Of a stretch of 64,000 nt of DNA, positions 45,967-54,221 are shown in pieces. Below the pieces are notes generated by a model. It did no database searches. It was not told where the DNA came from and was given only the letters and a program-made list of their open reading frames with translations. Made by a program: the position numbers and the translations under genes. Source of the DNA: Lawsonibacter asaccharolyticus (GTDB taxonomy: Bacteria > Bacillota > Clostridia > Oscillospirales > Oscillospiraceae). The stretch spans positions 1,922,001-1,986,000 of the forward strand of contig BFBT01000001.1 of the NCBI GenBank assembly GCA_003112755.1. The letters are read 5' to 3'. Every line of letters starts with the position of its first letter. The first letter of the stretch is position 1.

Positions 45967-46013
45967 GGGACCGGGCCGTCTGCATCACCAGACGGCCCGG
46001 TCCTATTGTTTTG
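45967..46013 (+). terminator. Rho-independent terminator of the XRE gene
   Basis: GGACCGGGCCGTCTG with its complement CAGACGGCCCGGTCC across a catcac loop, then tattgtttt. Confidence 0.9.
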
Positions 46014-46023
46014 TGCCGCCCCT

Positions 46024-46265
46024 AAAGCCTTCCCCCTCAGGGGGGAAGGTGTCACGGCGGATGCCGTGACGGATGAGGGGTCTTCCTACTCCCGTCTCTG
46101 TTCCAGTCATGGGACCTACCAGAGAGGTTCCGCCCTGCGGGGCTGGTTCCTTTCTGAGCGTCCAGAAAGGAACCAAAGAGACGCCGGGGAACGCTCCCGG
46201 CGGGACCACGGCTCCACGTGCGTTCCGCCTGGGGCCCGCAGTCCGCTTTCCCCCGGCCCCCCGAT
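46024..46265 (+). repeat. Hairpin-rich intergenic repeat, copy B
   Basis: Second copy, about 240 bp, same module order as copy A. The GTCACGGC/GCCGTGAC hairpin is at about 46051-46070; GGTTCCTTTCTG pairs with CAGAAAGGAACC; GCCGGGGAACGCTCCCGGC follows, then the shared gggaccacggctccacgtgc segment. The interval 46266-46486 has no gene; it holds a GGGCGGC/GCCGCCC hairpin (46467-46485). Confidence 0.88.
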
Positions 46266-46486
46266 GCGAGAGACGCGGGCCTTGGACATGGCACCGGCGT
46301 CCGGCGCGGGTGGGGGACGACACACAGTTCCCCCGTTTGCGCTACCGCCGCTGGTGTGTCCAATGGGCATGCACACCCCGCGGTGGTGTCGCGCCTGGAT
46401 TGGCAGAATAGGGGCAGCAGGTGCGAAATCAGCGGGCGCGCAAAAGCTGAAGATATCTCCTCGCAGGGGCGGCTTCCAGCCGCCCG

Positions 46487-46615
46487 AAAAGCCTTCCCCC
46501 CTCAGGGGGGAAGGTGTCACGGCGGATGCCGTGACGGATGAGGGGTCTTTCTTTCCGCGTCCCAGTCACAGGATAGGGAAAGGGGGTACGCCCCGCGGGG
46601 CGTACCCCCTTTCCC
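46487..46615 (+). repeat. Hairpin-rich intergenic repeat, copy C (short form)
   Basis: Contains only the first modules (CCTTCCCCCC/GGGGGGAAGG, GTCACGGC/GCCGTGAC, ggatgaggggtc) and then diverges into a perfect 40-bp palindrome (46576-46615, centre cccc-gc-gggg). The promoter and ribosome binding site of the next gene follow directly. Confidence 0.88.
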
Positions 46616-46704
46616 CTGCATCTCCCACTGTCCCCGAGGAGAAAACCATGGTATAATGAAGGACAAGAGACCCCTGAAACAAAGACAGAACAGGAGGGAC
46701 TGCT

Positions 46705-47649
46705 GTGAGGACATTGGAGGATATCAACGCCGAGCTGGAGCAGGTGCGGCAGAAGCTGGACCGGGCCCGGAAGCTGTCCGCCGTGATGGAGGATCTGAAG
46801 GCCCAGCATGAGGAGCGCAAGCGGGCGGCGGAGGACGCCCTGAAGGTGCTGTACCGGGAGCAGGAGGATGTGGAGGAGCTGGAGCGGCTCTCCTTTGCCT
46901 CCTTCCTGGCCAGAATTCGGGGGGAGCAGGCGGAACGGCTGGACCAAGAGCGGAGGGAGGCGGTGGCGGCCAAAGCCCGCTATGACGCGGCCCGCCGTGA
47001 TCTGGAGGATCTGGAGGCCCGCTTTCAGGCGGCCCAGAAGGAGCGGGCGGGTCTGGAGGGCCTGAGGGGGCGCTGGAAGGCCCTGATGGAGGAGAAGGAG
47101 GAACTGCTCTGCCAGGCGGGAGGGGAGCGGGCGAAGCGCCTGATCCAGATCGGCTGTGATCTGGACAGCCTGGGCGCCCAGATCCGGGAGCTGGATGAGG
47201 CCATATGTGCGGGAAAAGATGTGGGCTATGCTCTGGACCAGATGATCGGCCAGCTGGACTCGGCGGCAGGCTGGGGCACCTGGGACATCCTGGGGGGCGG
47301 CATGCTGGCCACCATGGCCAAGCATGGACGTATGAACGATGCGCAAAACGCGACTTTCCAAGCCCGACAGGCCATAAGCCGCTTCCGCACCGAGCTGGCC
47401 GACGTGTCCCAGCTCCGGGTGCCCGACCTTCAGGTGGGGGAGTTCACTTCCTTTGCGGACTATTTCTTCGACGGATTGTTCGTGGACCTGTACATCCAGG
47501 ACAAGATCGGGACGGCCCGGCGTTCCGCGGAAGAGACGGCGGCCCAGGTGGAGGACCTGCTCTCCCAGCTGCGCCGGGAGCGGGACCGGACAGCGGAGCG
47601 GGCCGCCGAGCTGGAGCGGGAGCGGGAGAGACTGCTGGCCGGCATGTGA
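46705..47649 (+). CDS. Hypothetical coiled-coil protein
   Basis: A 314-residue protein, GTG start with aggagg seven bases upstream. Residues 1-165 and 255-310 are Glu/Arg/Ala/Leu-rich with coiled-coil periodicity; in between lies a conserved-looking glycine segment, WGTWDILGGGMLATMAKHGR (about 191-210), that could be a short membrane or hairpin element. Followed 28 bases later by the sirtuin gene in the same direction. I do not recognise a named family. Confidence 0.78.
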   Translation: MRTLEDINAELEQVRQKLDRARKLSAVMEDLKAQHEERKRAAEDALKVLYREQEDVEELERLSFASFLARIRGEQAERLDQERREAVAAKARYDAARRDLEDLEARFQAAQKERAGLEGLRGRWKALMEEKEELLCQAGGERAKRLIQIGCDLDSLGAQIRELDEAICAGKDVGYALDQMIGQLDSAAGWGTWDILGGGMLATMAKHGRMNDAQNATFQARQAISRFRTELADVSQLRVPDLQVGEFTSFADYFFDGLFVDLYIQDKIGTARRSAEETAAQVEDLLSQLRRERDRTAERAAELERERERLLAGM

Positions 47650-47677
47650 GGACAGCGGCCAGGAAAGGAGCATGGAT

Positions 47678-48403
47678 ATGGAACAGGAGCAGAGGACCCT
47701 GCAGAAATGGGTCGATGAGAGCAGACGCATCGTCTTTTTCGGCGGGGCGGGCGTGAGCACGGAGTCGGGCATCCCCGACTTCCGCAGCGTGGACGGGCTG
47801 TATCACCAGAAGTATGACTATCCCCCGGAGGAGATCCTCAGCCGCAGCTTTTTTGATGCCCGACCGGAGGAATTTTACCGCTTTTACCGGGAGAAGATGC
47901 TCTGCCTGGACGCCCAGCCCAACCCGGCCCACCGGAAGCTGGCGGAGCTGGAGGCGGCGGGGAAGCTGACCAGTGTGGTGACCCAGAACATCGACGGACT
48001 GCACCAGCGGGCGGGCTCCCGGCGGGTGTGGGAGCTCCACGGAAGCGTCCACCGCAACCACTGCATGAGGTGCGGCAGGGCCTATCCCGTGGAGTTCGTG
48101 CGGGACAGCGGAGGTGTGCCCCGATGTGCCTGCGGGGGCATCGTCAAGCCCGATGTGGTGCTCTATGAGGAGCAGCTGGACGGGCATACCCTGCAGGGGG
48201 CTCTTTCGGACATCCAGGGGGCGGATATGCTCATCATCGGCGGCACTTCACTGGCGGTGTACCCCGCCGCCAGCCTGGTGAACTACTACCGGGGGCACCG
48301 CCTGGTGCTCATCAACAAGTCCCCCACCCCCTACGACGCCCACGCCGACCTGGTGATCGCCGGCCCCATCGGGGAGATCCTGGGCGGCGTAGCGGTGGTG
48401 TGA
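47678..48403 (+). CDS. NAD-dependent protein deacetylase (sirtuin)
   Basis: A 241-residue Sir2-family enzyme removing acetyl groups from lysines with NAD+ cleavage. NAD-binding FGGAGVSTESGIPDFRS (about residues 21-37), TQNIDGLH (about 99-106) and catalytic His in ELHGSVHRNHC; structural zinc from C-x2-C (CMRC) and C-x-C (CACGG); IIGGTSLAVYPAASLVN completes the fold. I start at ATG 47678 because aaaggag is seven bases before it; ATG 47672 is too close to that site. Confidence 0.96.
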   Translation: MEQEQRTLQKWVDESRRIVFFGGAGVSTESGIPDFRSVDGLYHQKYDYPPEEILSRSFFDARPEEFYRFYREKMLCLDAQPNPAHRKLAELEAAGKLTSVVTQNIDGLHQRAGSRRVWELHGSVHRNHCMRCGRAYPVEFVRDSGGVPRCACGGIVKPDVVLYEEQLDGHTLQGALSDIQGADMLIIGGTSLAVYPAASLVNYYRGHRLVLINKSPTPYDAHADLVIAGPIGEILGGVAVV

Positions 48404-48412
48404 GGGCGCGGG

Positions 48413-49669
48413 ATGAAAAACGGCCGCCTGTTTGAGCTGCTCTATCTGCTGGTGGAGCGCCGCGCCCTCACCGCCGGGGAGCTGGCGGAGCGCTTCGAGG
48501 TGTCGGAGCGGACCATCTACCGGGACGTGGACGCCCTTTCCGCCGCCGGTGTGCCGGTCTATACCCAGCGGGGACAGGGGGGCGGCATCCGCCTGATGGA
48601 TCAGTTCGTGCTGGACCGCTGCCTCCTCTCCCCCAGGGAGCAGGATGAGGTGCTCTTTGCCCTGCGGGCCCTGCTGTCCACCGGCGGGCTGGAGGGGGCG
48701 GAGGCCCTGGAACGGCTGTCCGCCCTGTTCCGGCGGGAGGCGGAGGGCTGGGTGGAGGTGGACTTCACCGACTGGGGCAGCGGGGAGCAGGAGAGGGAGA
48801 ATTTCCGCATCGTGAGGGAAGGCATCCTGGGGCGCCGCCTGCTGGATTTCACCTACTACGCCTCCTCCGGCACCCGCACCCGCCGCAGGGTGGAGCCGGG
48901 CAAGCTGGTGTTCAAATCCGGTTGCTGGTATCTCCAGGCGTTCTGTCTTGCCAGGAGGGACTGGAGGATTTTTCGACTTGCGCGGATGGAGGGGCTGTGT
49001 CTGGAACGGGAGGGCTTTCCTCCCAGACGACCGCCGGAGCAGCTGGAGGTTCCTTCCCCGGAACAGCGGCAGAATGGGACCCTGACCCTCCGTTTTGCCC
49101 CCTCCGCGGCCTGGCGGGTGCGGGACTATTTTGCCCCGGGCCAGATCTGGGCGGGAGAGGACGGCTGCCTGCTGGTGGAGTGTGACTTTCCTCAGGACGG
49201 GTGGCTGCTGGGCTTTCTTCTCTCTTTCGGAGACCAGGTGGAGGTGCTCGCCCCTGCCTCTTGGCGGGAGGTCCTGAGCCGGACTGGGAAAAAGATCGCG
49301 GCCCTGTATGAAACTGGACATTCCATGTCAGGTATCCAGGCGTATCCTGAGGGCACAGAGGAGGGGAGCACCCCTCCCGAACAAAAGGAGGAACCTGATA
49401 TGGAAGAGCGGATCTTTTGCCAGTGCTGCGGCATGCCCCTGGATGCCTCCGAGGACATGGGGAGCAACGCCGACGGAAGCCCCAACCGGGATTACTGCCG
49501 CTGGTGCTATCAGAGGGGCGCATTCACCGCGCCGGAGGCCACAGTGGAGGACATGATCGCCTTTGACCTGAAATTCAATGAGGAAAACGGACATCCCTTC
49601 GGCCCCCAGGAGGAGGCGGAGAGGCTCCTGCGGGCCTGGCTCCCCACCTTGAAGCGGTGGCGGAAGTAG
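48413..49669 (+). CDS. WYL-domain (YafY-type) transcriptional regulator fused to a zinc ribbon
   Basis: A 418-residue protein. Residues 1-60: HTH_11-type helix-turn-helix (GELAERFEVSERTIYRDVDA). Residues about 140-300: WYL domain, with FTYYASSG and the conserved GCWYLQAFCLARRDWRIFRL. After a linker, residues about 335-415 form a separate zinc-ribbon-like module starting FCQCCGMPLDASEDMG and containing YCRWCYQRG, with two Cys-x2-Cys pairs. A second MEERIFCQCC start with AGGAGG upstream (near 49385-49400) could allow the module to be made alone. Follows the sirtuin gene by nine bases. Confidence 0.9.
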   Translation: MKNGRLFELLYLLVERRALTAGELAERFEVSERTIYRDVDALSAAGVPVYTQRGQGGGIRLMDQFVLDRCLLSPREQDEVLFALRALLSTGGLEGAEALERLSALFRREAEGWVEVDFTDWGSGEQERENFRIVREGILGRRLLDFTYYASSGTRTRRRVEPGKLVFKSGCWYLQAFCLARRDWRIFRLARMEGLCLEREGFPPRRPPEQLEVPSPEQRQNGTLTLRFAPSAAWRVRDYFAPGQIWAGEDGCLLVECDFPQDGWLLGFLLSFGDQVEVLAPASWREVLSRTGKKIAALYETGHSMSGIQAYPEGTEEGSTPPEQKEEPDMEERIFCQCCGMPLDASEDMGSNADGSPNRDYCRWCYQRGAFTAPEATVEDMIAFDLKFNEENGHPFGPQEEAERLLRAWLPTLKRWRK

Positions 49670-49741
49670 GAAATGGCAATTGGGGCAGGGCCTGCGGCTG
49701 GCCGGCTTTTCTCCGTGCAGGGTGTCGGGCGCATGATATGC

Positions 49742-49815
49742 GCCCCTGCGAAATAGACGGAGCCCCACGCCTCCCCCAAGGGGGAAGGCGTGGGGGCGTC
49801 CTTCTGCGGGGCCGG
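49742..49815. repeat. Large palindromic element in the gap before the sigma factor
   Basis: CCCCACGCCT-ccccc pairs with ggggg-a-AGGCGTGGGG (49763-49796), extended by GACG/CGTC and GCCCC/GGGGC. Its core resembles the first hairpin of the 45-46.6 kb repeats. The rest of 49670-49974 has no gene; a CGGATCT/AGATCCG hairpin lies at about 49916-49936. Confidence 0.7.
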
Positions 49816-49974
49816 ATCAACAGGATGGACAGGCCCCCCCTCTCTGAGGGAGGTGTAAAAACAGCTGCTTCCGGGGCGGCCCTGACGGACGGAGCCCTCC
49901 GCAAACAAAAAACGGACGGATCTTGTAACAGATCCGCCCCTTGGCCGTTATACAGACAGAGGGGAGGGAGCCCG

Positions 49975-50469
49975 TTGGACTTTGGACGCATCTATGAGGA
50001 ATACTTCCGGGAGCTTCAGCGGTACCTCCTGAGCCTGTGCCGGGACAGCCGAATAGCGGAGGAACTGACCCAGGAGACCTTTTTCCGGGCCGTCCGCTCC
50101 GCCGGGCAGTTCCGGGAGGGGAGCGACCTGCGGGCCTGGCTGTACACCATTGCCCGGAACGTGTTCCTGGACCAGGCGCGGCGGAAGCGGAACACCGAGA
50201 TCCAGCTGCCCCGGGAGCTGCCGGACACGGCGGGAGTCACTTTGACGGAGGCGCTGGAGGACCGGGAGGAGGCCCTGCGGCTCCACTGCCTGCTCCACGG
50301 CCTGGAGGAGCCTTACAAGGAGGTGTTCCATCTGCGGGTGTTCGGGGAACTGCCCTTTGGGGACATCGCCCGGGTATTTGGGCGGACGGAGAGCTGGGCG
50401 CGGGTGACCTTTTACCGGGCCAAGCAGAAGATCATCGCGGGATTGGAGGAGGAGAAGCATGGCGGATAG
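49975..50469 (+). CDS. ECF-type RNA polymerase sigma factor
   Basis: A 164-residue extracytoplasmic-function sigma factor. Region 2 at residues 1-70 (RIYEEYFRELQRYLLSLC, then LTQETFFRAVRSAGQF and LRAWLYTIARN) and region 4 at about 105-155 (YKEVFHLRVFGELPFGDIAR, WARVTFYRAKQKI). TTG start at 49975 with ggggaggg before it; longer frames upstream are non-coding. The last 11 bases overlap the start of the zinc-finger anti-sigma gene, the usual paired arrangement. Confidence 0.93.
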   Translation: MDFGRIYEEYFRELQRYLLSLCRDSRIAEELTQETFFRAVRSAGQFREGSDLRAWLYTIARNVFLDQARRKRNTEIQLPRELPDTAGVTLTEALEDREEALRLHCLLHGLEEPYKEVFHLRVFGELPFGDIARVFGRTESWARVTFYRAKQKIIAGLEEEKHGG

Positions 50470-51208
50470 ACCCATGGGCTGCGGGGTGATCCAGGATCTG
50501 CTGCCCCTGTATGTGGACGGCGCGGCGGGGGAGGAGTCCCGGGCCCTGGTGGAGGAGCATCTCAGATCCTGCTCCGTCTGCCGCCGGGAGCTGGAGCAGC
50601 TGCGGGGGCGGGTGGTCCTTCCGCCGGAGACGGACGGAGGGGAGGTCCGGGCCTGGGAGAAGGGCATCCGACGCCGGCTGGAGCGGCGGGTGACGGCCGC
50701 AGCCGCCGGGGTGGCGCTGCTGCTCATTGCCGCCATGCTGGCGGCCTCCCAGTTCGTCCGCTTCGGGATACCGGGCTGGCAGCTGGCGGAGCGGGACCGG
50801 GGAGAGGAGGGGCAGCCGGTGGTGCTGTCAGAGGCGCGGAACGGGGACATGGCCTTTTTCCTCTATCAGGAGGGCTCCAGCCTGCGCTACACCTACTATG
50901 AAAACGAGCCTGGGCTGGACTTCGGCTATCACTTTCGGGCCAGCGGCACCGGCCATGAGGAGACCGGGGTGTATGTGGTGCAGCACGGGGAGACACTGCT
51001 GGTGGTCTCGCTGAACCGAGTGGAGGAGGTGGAGGGGATCGAGGTGACCGACCCGGAGAGCGGTACGGTCCGGCAGACATATCCGGTGGCCCCGGGGGAG
51101 CCCTTCGCGGTGCTGGTGACTCTGGGAGAAGGGGCGGAGGACTTGGCCCTCCGGGCAGTGGACCGCAGGGGGGAGACCGTTCCCTTTGAGAACTACTACG
51201 TGCGGTGA
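50459..51208 (+). CDS. Zinc-finger anti-sigma factor (zf-HC2)
   Basis: A 249-residue single-span membrane protein. Cytoplasmic N-terminus has the anti-sigma zinc motif H-x3-C-x2-C as EEHLRSCSVCRRE (about residues 35-47); one membrane helix at about residues 79-97 (AAAAGVALLLIAAMLAAS); the remaining 150 residues are outside and form the probable sensor. It should hold the ECF sigma factor inactive until a surface signal arrives. Signal unknown. Confidence 0.92.
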   Translation: MADRPMGCGVIQDLLPLYVDGAAGEESRALVEEHLRSCSVCRRELEQLRGRVVLPPETDGGEVRAWEKGIRRRLERRVTAAAAGVALLLIAAMLAASQFVRFGIPGWQLAERDRGEEGQPVVLSEARNGDMAFFLYQEGSSLRYTYYENEPGLDFGYHFRASGTGHEETGVYVVQHGETLLVVSLNRVEEVEGIEVTDPESGTVRQTYPVAPGEPFAVLVTLGEGAEDLALRAVDRRGETVPFENYYVR

Positions 51209-51230
51209 ACGGGAACGAAACCGCAGAAAA

Positions 51231-51278
51231 AGCAGGGGCAGGACAATACAAAATGTATTGTCCTGCCCCTGCTTTACG
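51231..51278. terminator. Terminator between anti-sigma gene and liv operon
   Basis: AAAGCAGGGGCAGGACAATAC pairs perfectly with its complement across a short aaaat loop; A-rich and T-rich edges serve both converging units. Confidence 0.93.
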
Positions 51279-51299
51279 ATTTGGATAGAGACTGGGCTC

Positions 51300-51998
51300 T
51301 CAGGTGCCCAGATAGGCCTTCTTCACGTCCTCGTTTTTCAGCAGATCCCGGCCGGAGCCGGTAAGGGTGATGCGGCCGGTCTCCAGCACATAGCCCAGGT
51401 CCGCGATCTTCAGGGCCATGTTGGCGTTCTGCTCGATGAGCAGCACGGTGACCCCCTGCTTATTGATCTCCTGGATGATCTCAAAGATCCCCTTGACCAC
51501 CAGGGGGGCCAGTCCCAGGGAGGGCTCATCCATCATGATGATCTTCGGCCGGGACATGAGGGCCCGGGCCACGGCCAGCATCTGCTGCTCACCGCCGGAC
51601 AGGGTGCCCGCCGCCTGCCAGGAGCGCTCCTTCAGCCGGGGAAACAGATCGTACACCCAGTTCAGGTCGTCTTCCAGGTCGTCCTTCCGCAGATAGGCCC
51701 CGATCTTCAGATTCTCCACCACCGACAGGTCGGGAAACACCCGGCGTCCCTCGGGGACCAGGGTGACCCCCTTGGAGACGATGCGGTCGGGGGACAGACC
51801 GGTGATGTCCTCCCCCTGGAGATGGATGCGGCCGTGGGCGGGCTTTACCAGCCCGGCGATGGTGCGCAGGGTGGTGGACTTGCCTGCTCCGTTGGCGCCG
51901 ATCAGGGTGACGATCTGCCGCTCGGGCACTTCAAAGGTGATGCCCTTCACGGCCTCGATACCGCCATAGCTCACCTTCAGTTCATCAATCTTCAGCAT
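51300..51998 (-). CDS. livF: Branched-chain amino acid ABC transporter, ATPase LivF
   Basis: A 232-residue ABC ATPase. Walker A GANGAGKST (about residues 35-43), signature LSGGEQQMLA and Walker B IIMMDEPSLG, followed by the His switch region. LivF-specific segments include GRRVFPDLSVVENL. Overlaps livG by 14 bases. Last gene of livJHMGF. Confidence 0.97.
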   Translation of the reverse strand: MLKIDELKVSYGGIEAVKGITFEVPERQIVTLIGANGAGKSTTLRTIAGLVKPAHGRIHLQGEDITGLSPDRIVSKGVTLVPEGRRVFPDLSVVENLKIGAYLRKDDLEDDLNWVYDLFPRLKERSWQAAGTLSGGEQQMLAVARALMSRPKIIMMDEPSLGLAPLVVKGIFEIIQEINKQGVTVLLIEQNANMALKIADLGYVLETGRITLTGSGRDLLKNEDVKKAYLGT

Positions 51999-52839
51999 CG
52001 TCTGCCACCCCCAAATATGCCTCGATGACCCGAGGATCGTTCTGGACCTCCGCCGGTGTGCCCTGGGCGATCTGCTTGCCGAAGTCCAGGACGTAAATGC
52101 GGTCGGAGATCCGCATGACCAGGTCCATGTGGTGCTCGATCATCAGGATGGACAGGTCGTACTCATCCCGGATCTTGTGGATGAAATCGGTGAGCTCCTG
52201 GGTCTCCTGGGGGTTCATGCCGGCGGCCGGCTCGTCCAGGAGCAGGAGCTTGGGGGCAGTGGCCAGGGCCCGGGCGATCTCCAGATGGCGCTGGAGGCCA
52301 TAGGGCAGGGAGCCGGCCACCTCGTCCTTCAGGTGGGCCAGGTTCTGCTCCTCCAGCAGGGACATGGCCTCCTCCCGCATCCGCTTCTCCTCCGCCCTGT
52401 TGAGGCGGAAGGCGGCCGAAAACACGTTCTGCCTGGCACGCATGTGCTTGGCGATGAGCACGTTTTCAAATACCGTCAGGGCCGAGAACAGGCGGATGTT
52501 CTGAAAGGTACGGGCGATGCCCTTCTGGGTGATCCGGTCCGGGGTGGGGGAGAGGACCTGGGAAAACATACCCTGGTTCTCCCCCTGATAGAGCTTCTGC
52601 ATTCTGCCTTGGGGGTGGTTTTCCACTATGGGTTCTCCCAGAAAGGAGATCCGCCCGTTGGTGGGCTCATACACTCCGGTGATGCAGTTGAAGGCAGTGG
52701 TCTTGCCGGCGCCGTTGGGGCCGATCAGAGCCACGATCTCCCCTTGGTTCACCTCCAGGGACAGGTCGTTCACCGCCACCACGCCGCCGAACTGCATGGT
52801 GACGTGCTCCAGCCGGAGGACATTTTCCACTTGGCTCAT
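51985..52839 (-). CDS. livG: Branched-chain amino acid ABC transporter, ATPase LivG
   Basis: A 284-residue ABC ATPase. Walker A GPNGAGKTT (about residues 39-47). The signature is degenerate: the region GSLPYGLQRHLEIARAL replaces LSGGQ with LPYGLQ, as is normal for LivG. Walker B LLLLDEPAAGMNPQE. GIARTFQNIRLFSALTVFEN is typical LivG. Overlaps livM by four bases (ATGA). Confidence 0.97.
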   Translation of the reverse strand: MSQVENVLRLEHVTMQFGGVVAVNDLSLEVNQGEIVALIGPNGAGKTTAFNCITGVYEPTNGRISFLGEPIVENHPQGRMQKLYQGENQGMFSQVLSPTPDRITQKGIARTFQNIRLFSALTVFENVLIAKHMRARQNVFSAAFRLNRAEEKRMREEAMSLLEEQNLAHLKDEVAGSLPYGLQRHLEIARALATAPKLLLLDEPAAGMNPQETQELTDFIHKIRDEYDLSILMIEHHMDLVMRISDRIYVLDFGKQIAQGTPAEVQNDPRVIEAYLGVADDAED

Positions 52840-54206
52840 TTCACCGCCCCCTTTCCGGACGCCTTGCGGCGGGCAAACAGAATGTCAGAGAATTCCTTGT
52901 CCCCCATTATGCCCCGGCGGAAGAAGAGGACCACGATCATGATGATGACCGAGAAGACCACCATACGGAAGCCGGTGCGCAGCAGGGGAACGGTGAGGGA
53001 GCCGCTGATGATGAAGAAAGCCAGCCAGACCAGCAGGGCCAGGGCCGCCAGGGAAACCAGCAGCTCCTTCCAAACCTTTTTGGTGGTGCGGCGCTCCCGG
53101 CGGATCAGCAGGAGGGCCCCGCCGATGACCAGGGCGGCGAAGACCAGGATGAAGAGGATGCGCCGGGTGTCGGTAACGGAGGTGAAGGTCATGGGGCTGT
53201 CCAGAAAGCGCAGCCACCACTCGGCGCAGGCCACATACAGGAAGGTGGCCAGGCAGGAGCCGGAGATGGAGCCGATGCCGCCGATGACCACGATGAGCAG
53301 GATCTCATAGGTCATGGTGGAGGTGTACACCTTGGCCTGGGCGTTGTTGACGAACATGGCAAACAGGGCGCCCCCCACTCCGGCGAAGAAGGAAGAGATG
53401 CAGAAGGAGAGCATCTTGTGCTTGGCCAGGTTGATGCCCATGGCTTCGGCGGCGATCTCGTCCTCCCGGATGGCCTTGAAAGCCCGGCCGTAGGAGGAGT
53501 TGATGAGCATCACGATGACGATAATGCAGAGAATCGCGATGAGGAAGGGGAAGAAGGTGGACAGGCGGAGGAACACCTTCCCGCTCCCGTCGGTGAGGTT
53601 GAAGTTGTTGAAGGAGGGGATCTGAGTGATCATATTGGCGCCGTTGGTGACGGGCCCAAGGGCCTGCCACTGGAACACCGCCCGGATGATCTCTGCAAAG
53701 CCCAGGGTGGCAATGGCCAGGTAGTCGCTCTTCAGACGCAGCACAGGCAGGCCGATGAGCCAGGCAAAGAGGGCGGCCACGCATCCGCCCAGCAGGATGG
53801 CCAGCAGCACCCCCAGGATCAGGCCCGCGGGGGTGTCCACCCCGCCGAACAGGTCAGGCAGGGAGAAGGGCACCGCCGAGCCCCCGTACAGGTAGTACAC
53901 CGAATCTTTGGCAGAGACGGGGACGGTGAGGATGGCGTAGGTATAGGCGCCCAGCAGCATGAAGCCCGCCTGCCCCAGGGAGAACAGGCCGGTGAAGCCG
54001 TTGAGCAGGTTCATGGACACGGCCACCAGGGAGTAGACCGCCCCCTTTTTCAGTACAGTGAACAGCTGGCTGGTGGGCTGAAGGACGGCGGGGACGCTGG
54101 GCAGCAGGCTGCTCAGGTTCTCCAGCAGGACCACCAGCACCAGCACCACAGCGGCGAAGATCAGCCCCGCCGCGGCGCCCTTTTTGCTTTTTCTGTCTTG
54201 GATCAT
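52836..54206 (-). CDS. livM: Branched-chain amino acid ABC transporter permease LivM, extended form
   Basis: A 456-residue permease, about 100 residues longer than most LivM proteins. The central core has the usual LivM blocks (LLNGFTGLFSLGQAGFMLLG; GLPVLRLKSDYLAIATLGFA; EDEIAAEAMGINLAKHKM; GGIGSISG). The extra length is at the C-terminus, which has two more hydrophobic segments (about 395-415 and 420-440) separated by RRERRTTKK. GGAGGG precedes the start. Follows livH by 15 bases. Confidence 0.95.
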   Translation of the reverse strand: MIQDRKSKKGAAAGLIFAAVVLVLVVLLENLSSLLPSVPAVLQPTSQLFTVLKKGAVYSLVAVSMNLLNGFTGLFSLGQAGFMLLGAYTYAILTVPVSAKDSVYYLYGGSAVPFSLPDLFGGVDTPAGLILGVLLAILLGGCVAALFAWLIGLPVLRLKSDYLAIATLGFAEIIRAVFQWQALGPVTNGANMITQIPSFNNFNLTDGSGKVFLRLSTFFPFLIAILCIIVIVMLINSSYGRAFKAIREDEIAAEAMGINLAKHKMLSFCISSFFAGVGGALFAMFVNNAQAKVYTSTMTYEILLIVVIGGIGSISGSCLATFLYVACAEWWLRFLDSPMTFTSVTDTRRILFILVFAALVIGGALLLIRRERRTTKKVWKELLVSLAALALLVWLAFFIISGSLTVPLLRTGFRMVVFSVIIMIVVLFFRRGIMGDKEFSDILFARRKASGKGAVK

Positions 54207-54221
54207 GTCGTCATTCCCTCC

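Noticed and set aside
45136..46615. CRISPR array in the repeat-rich gap
   Set aside because: The repeats are about 130-240 bp long, irregularly spaced, made of several hairpins, and no cas gene is present.
45060..46620. Several open frames of 60-220 codons in the repeat region
   Set aside because: They are made of the repeat modules in different phases (for example AVTDEGSS), lack ribosome binding sites, and differ between copies only as non-coding DNA would.
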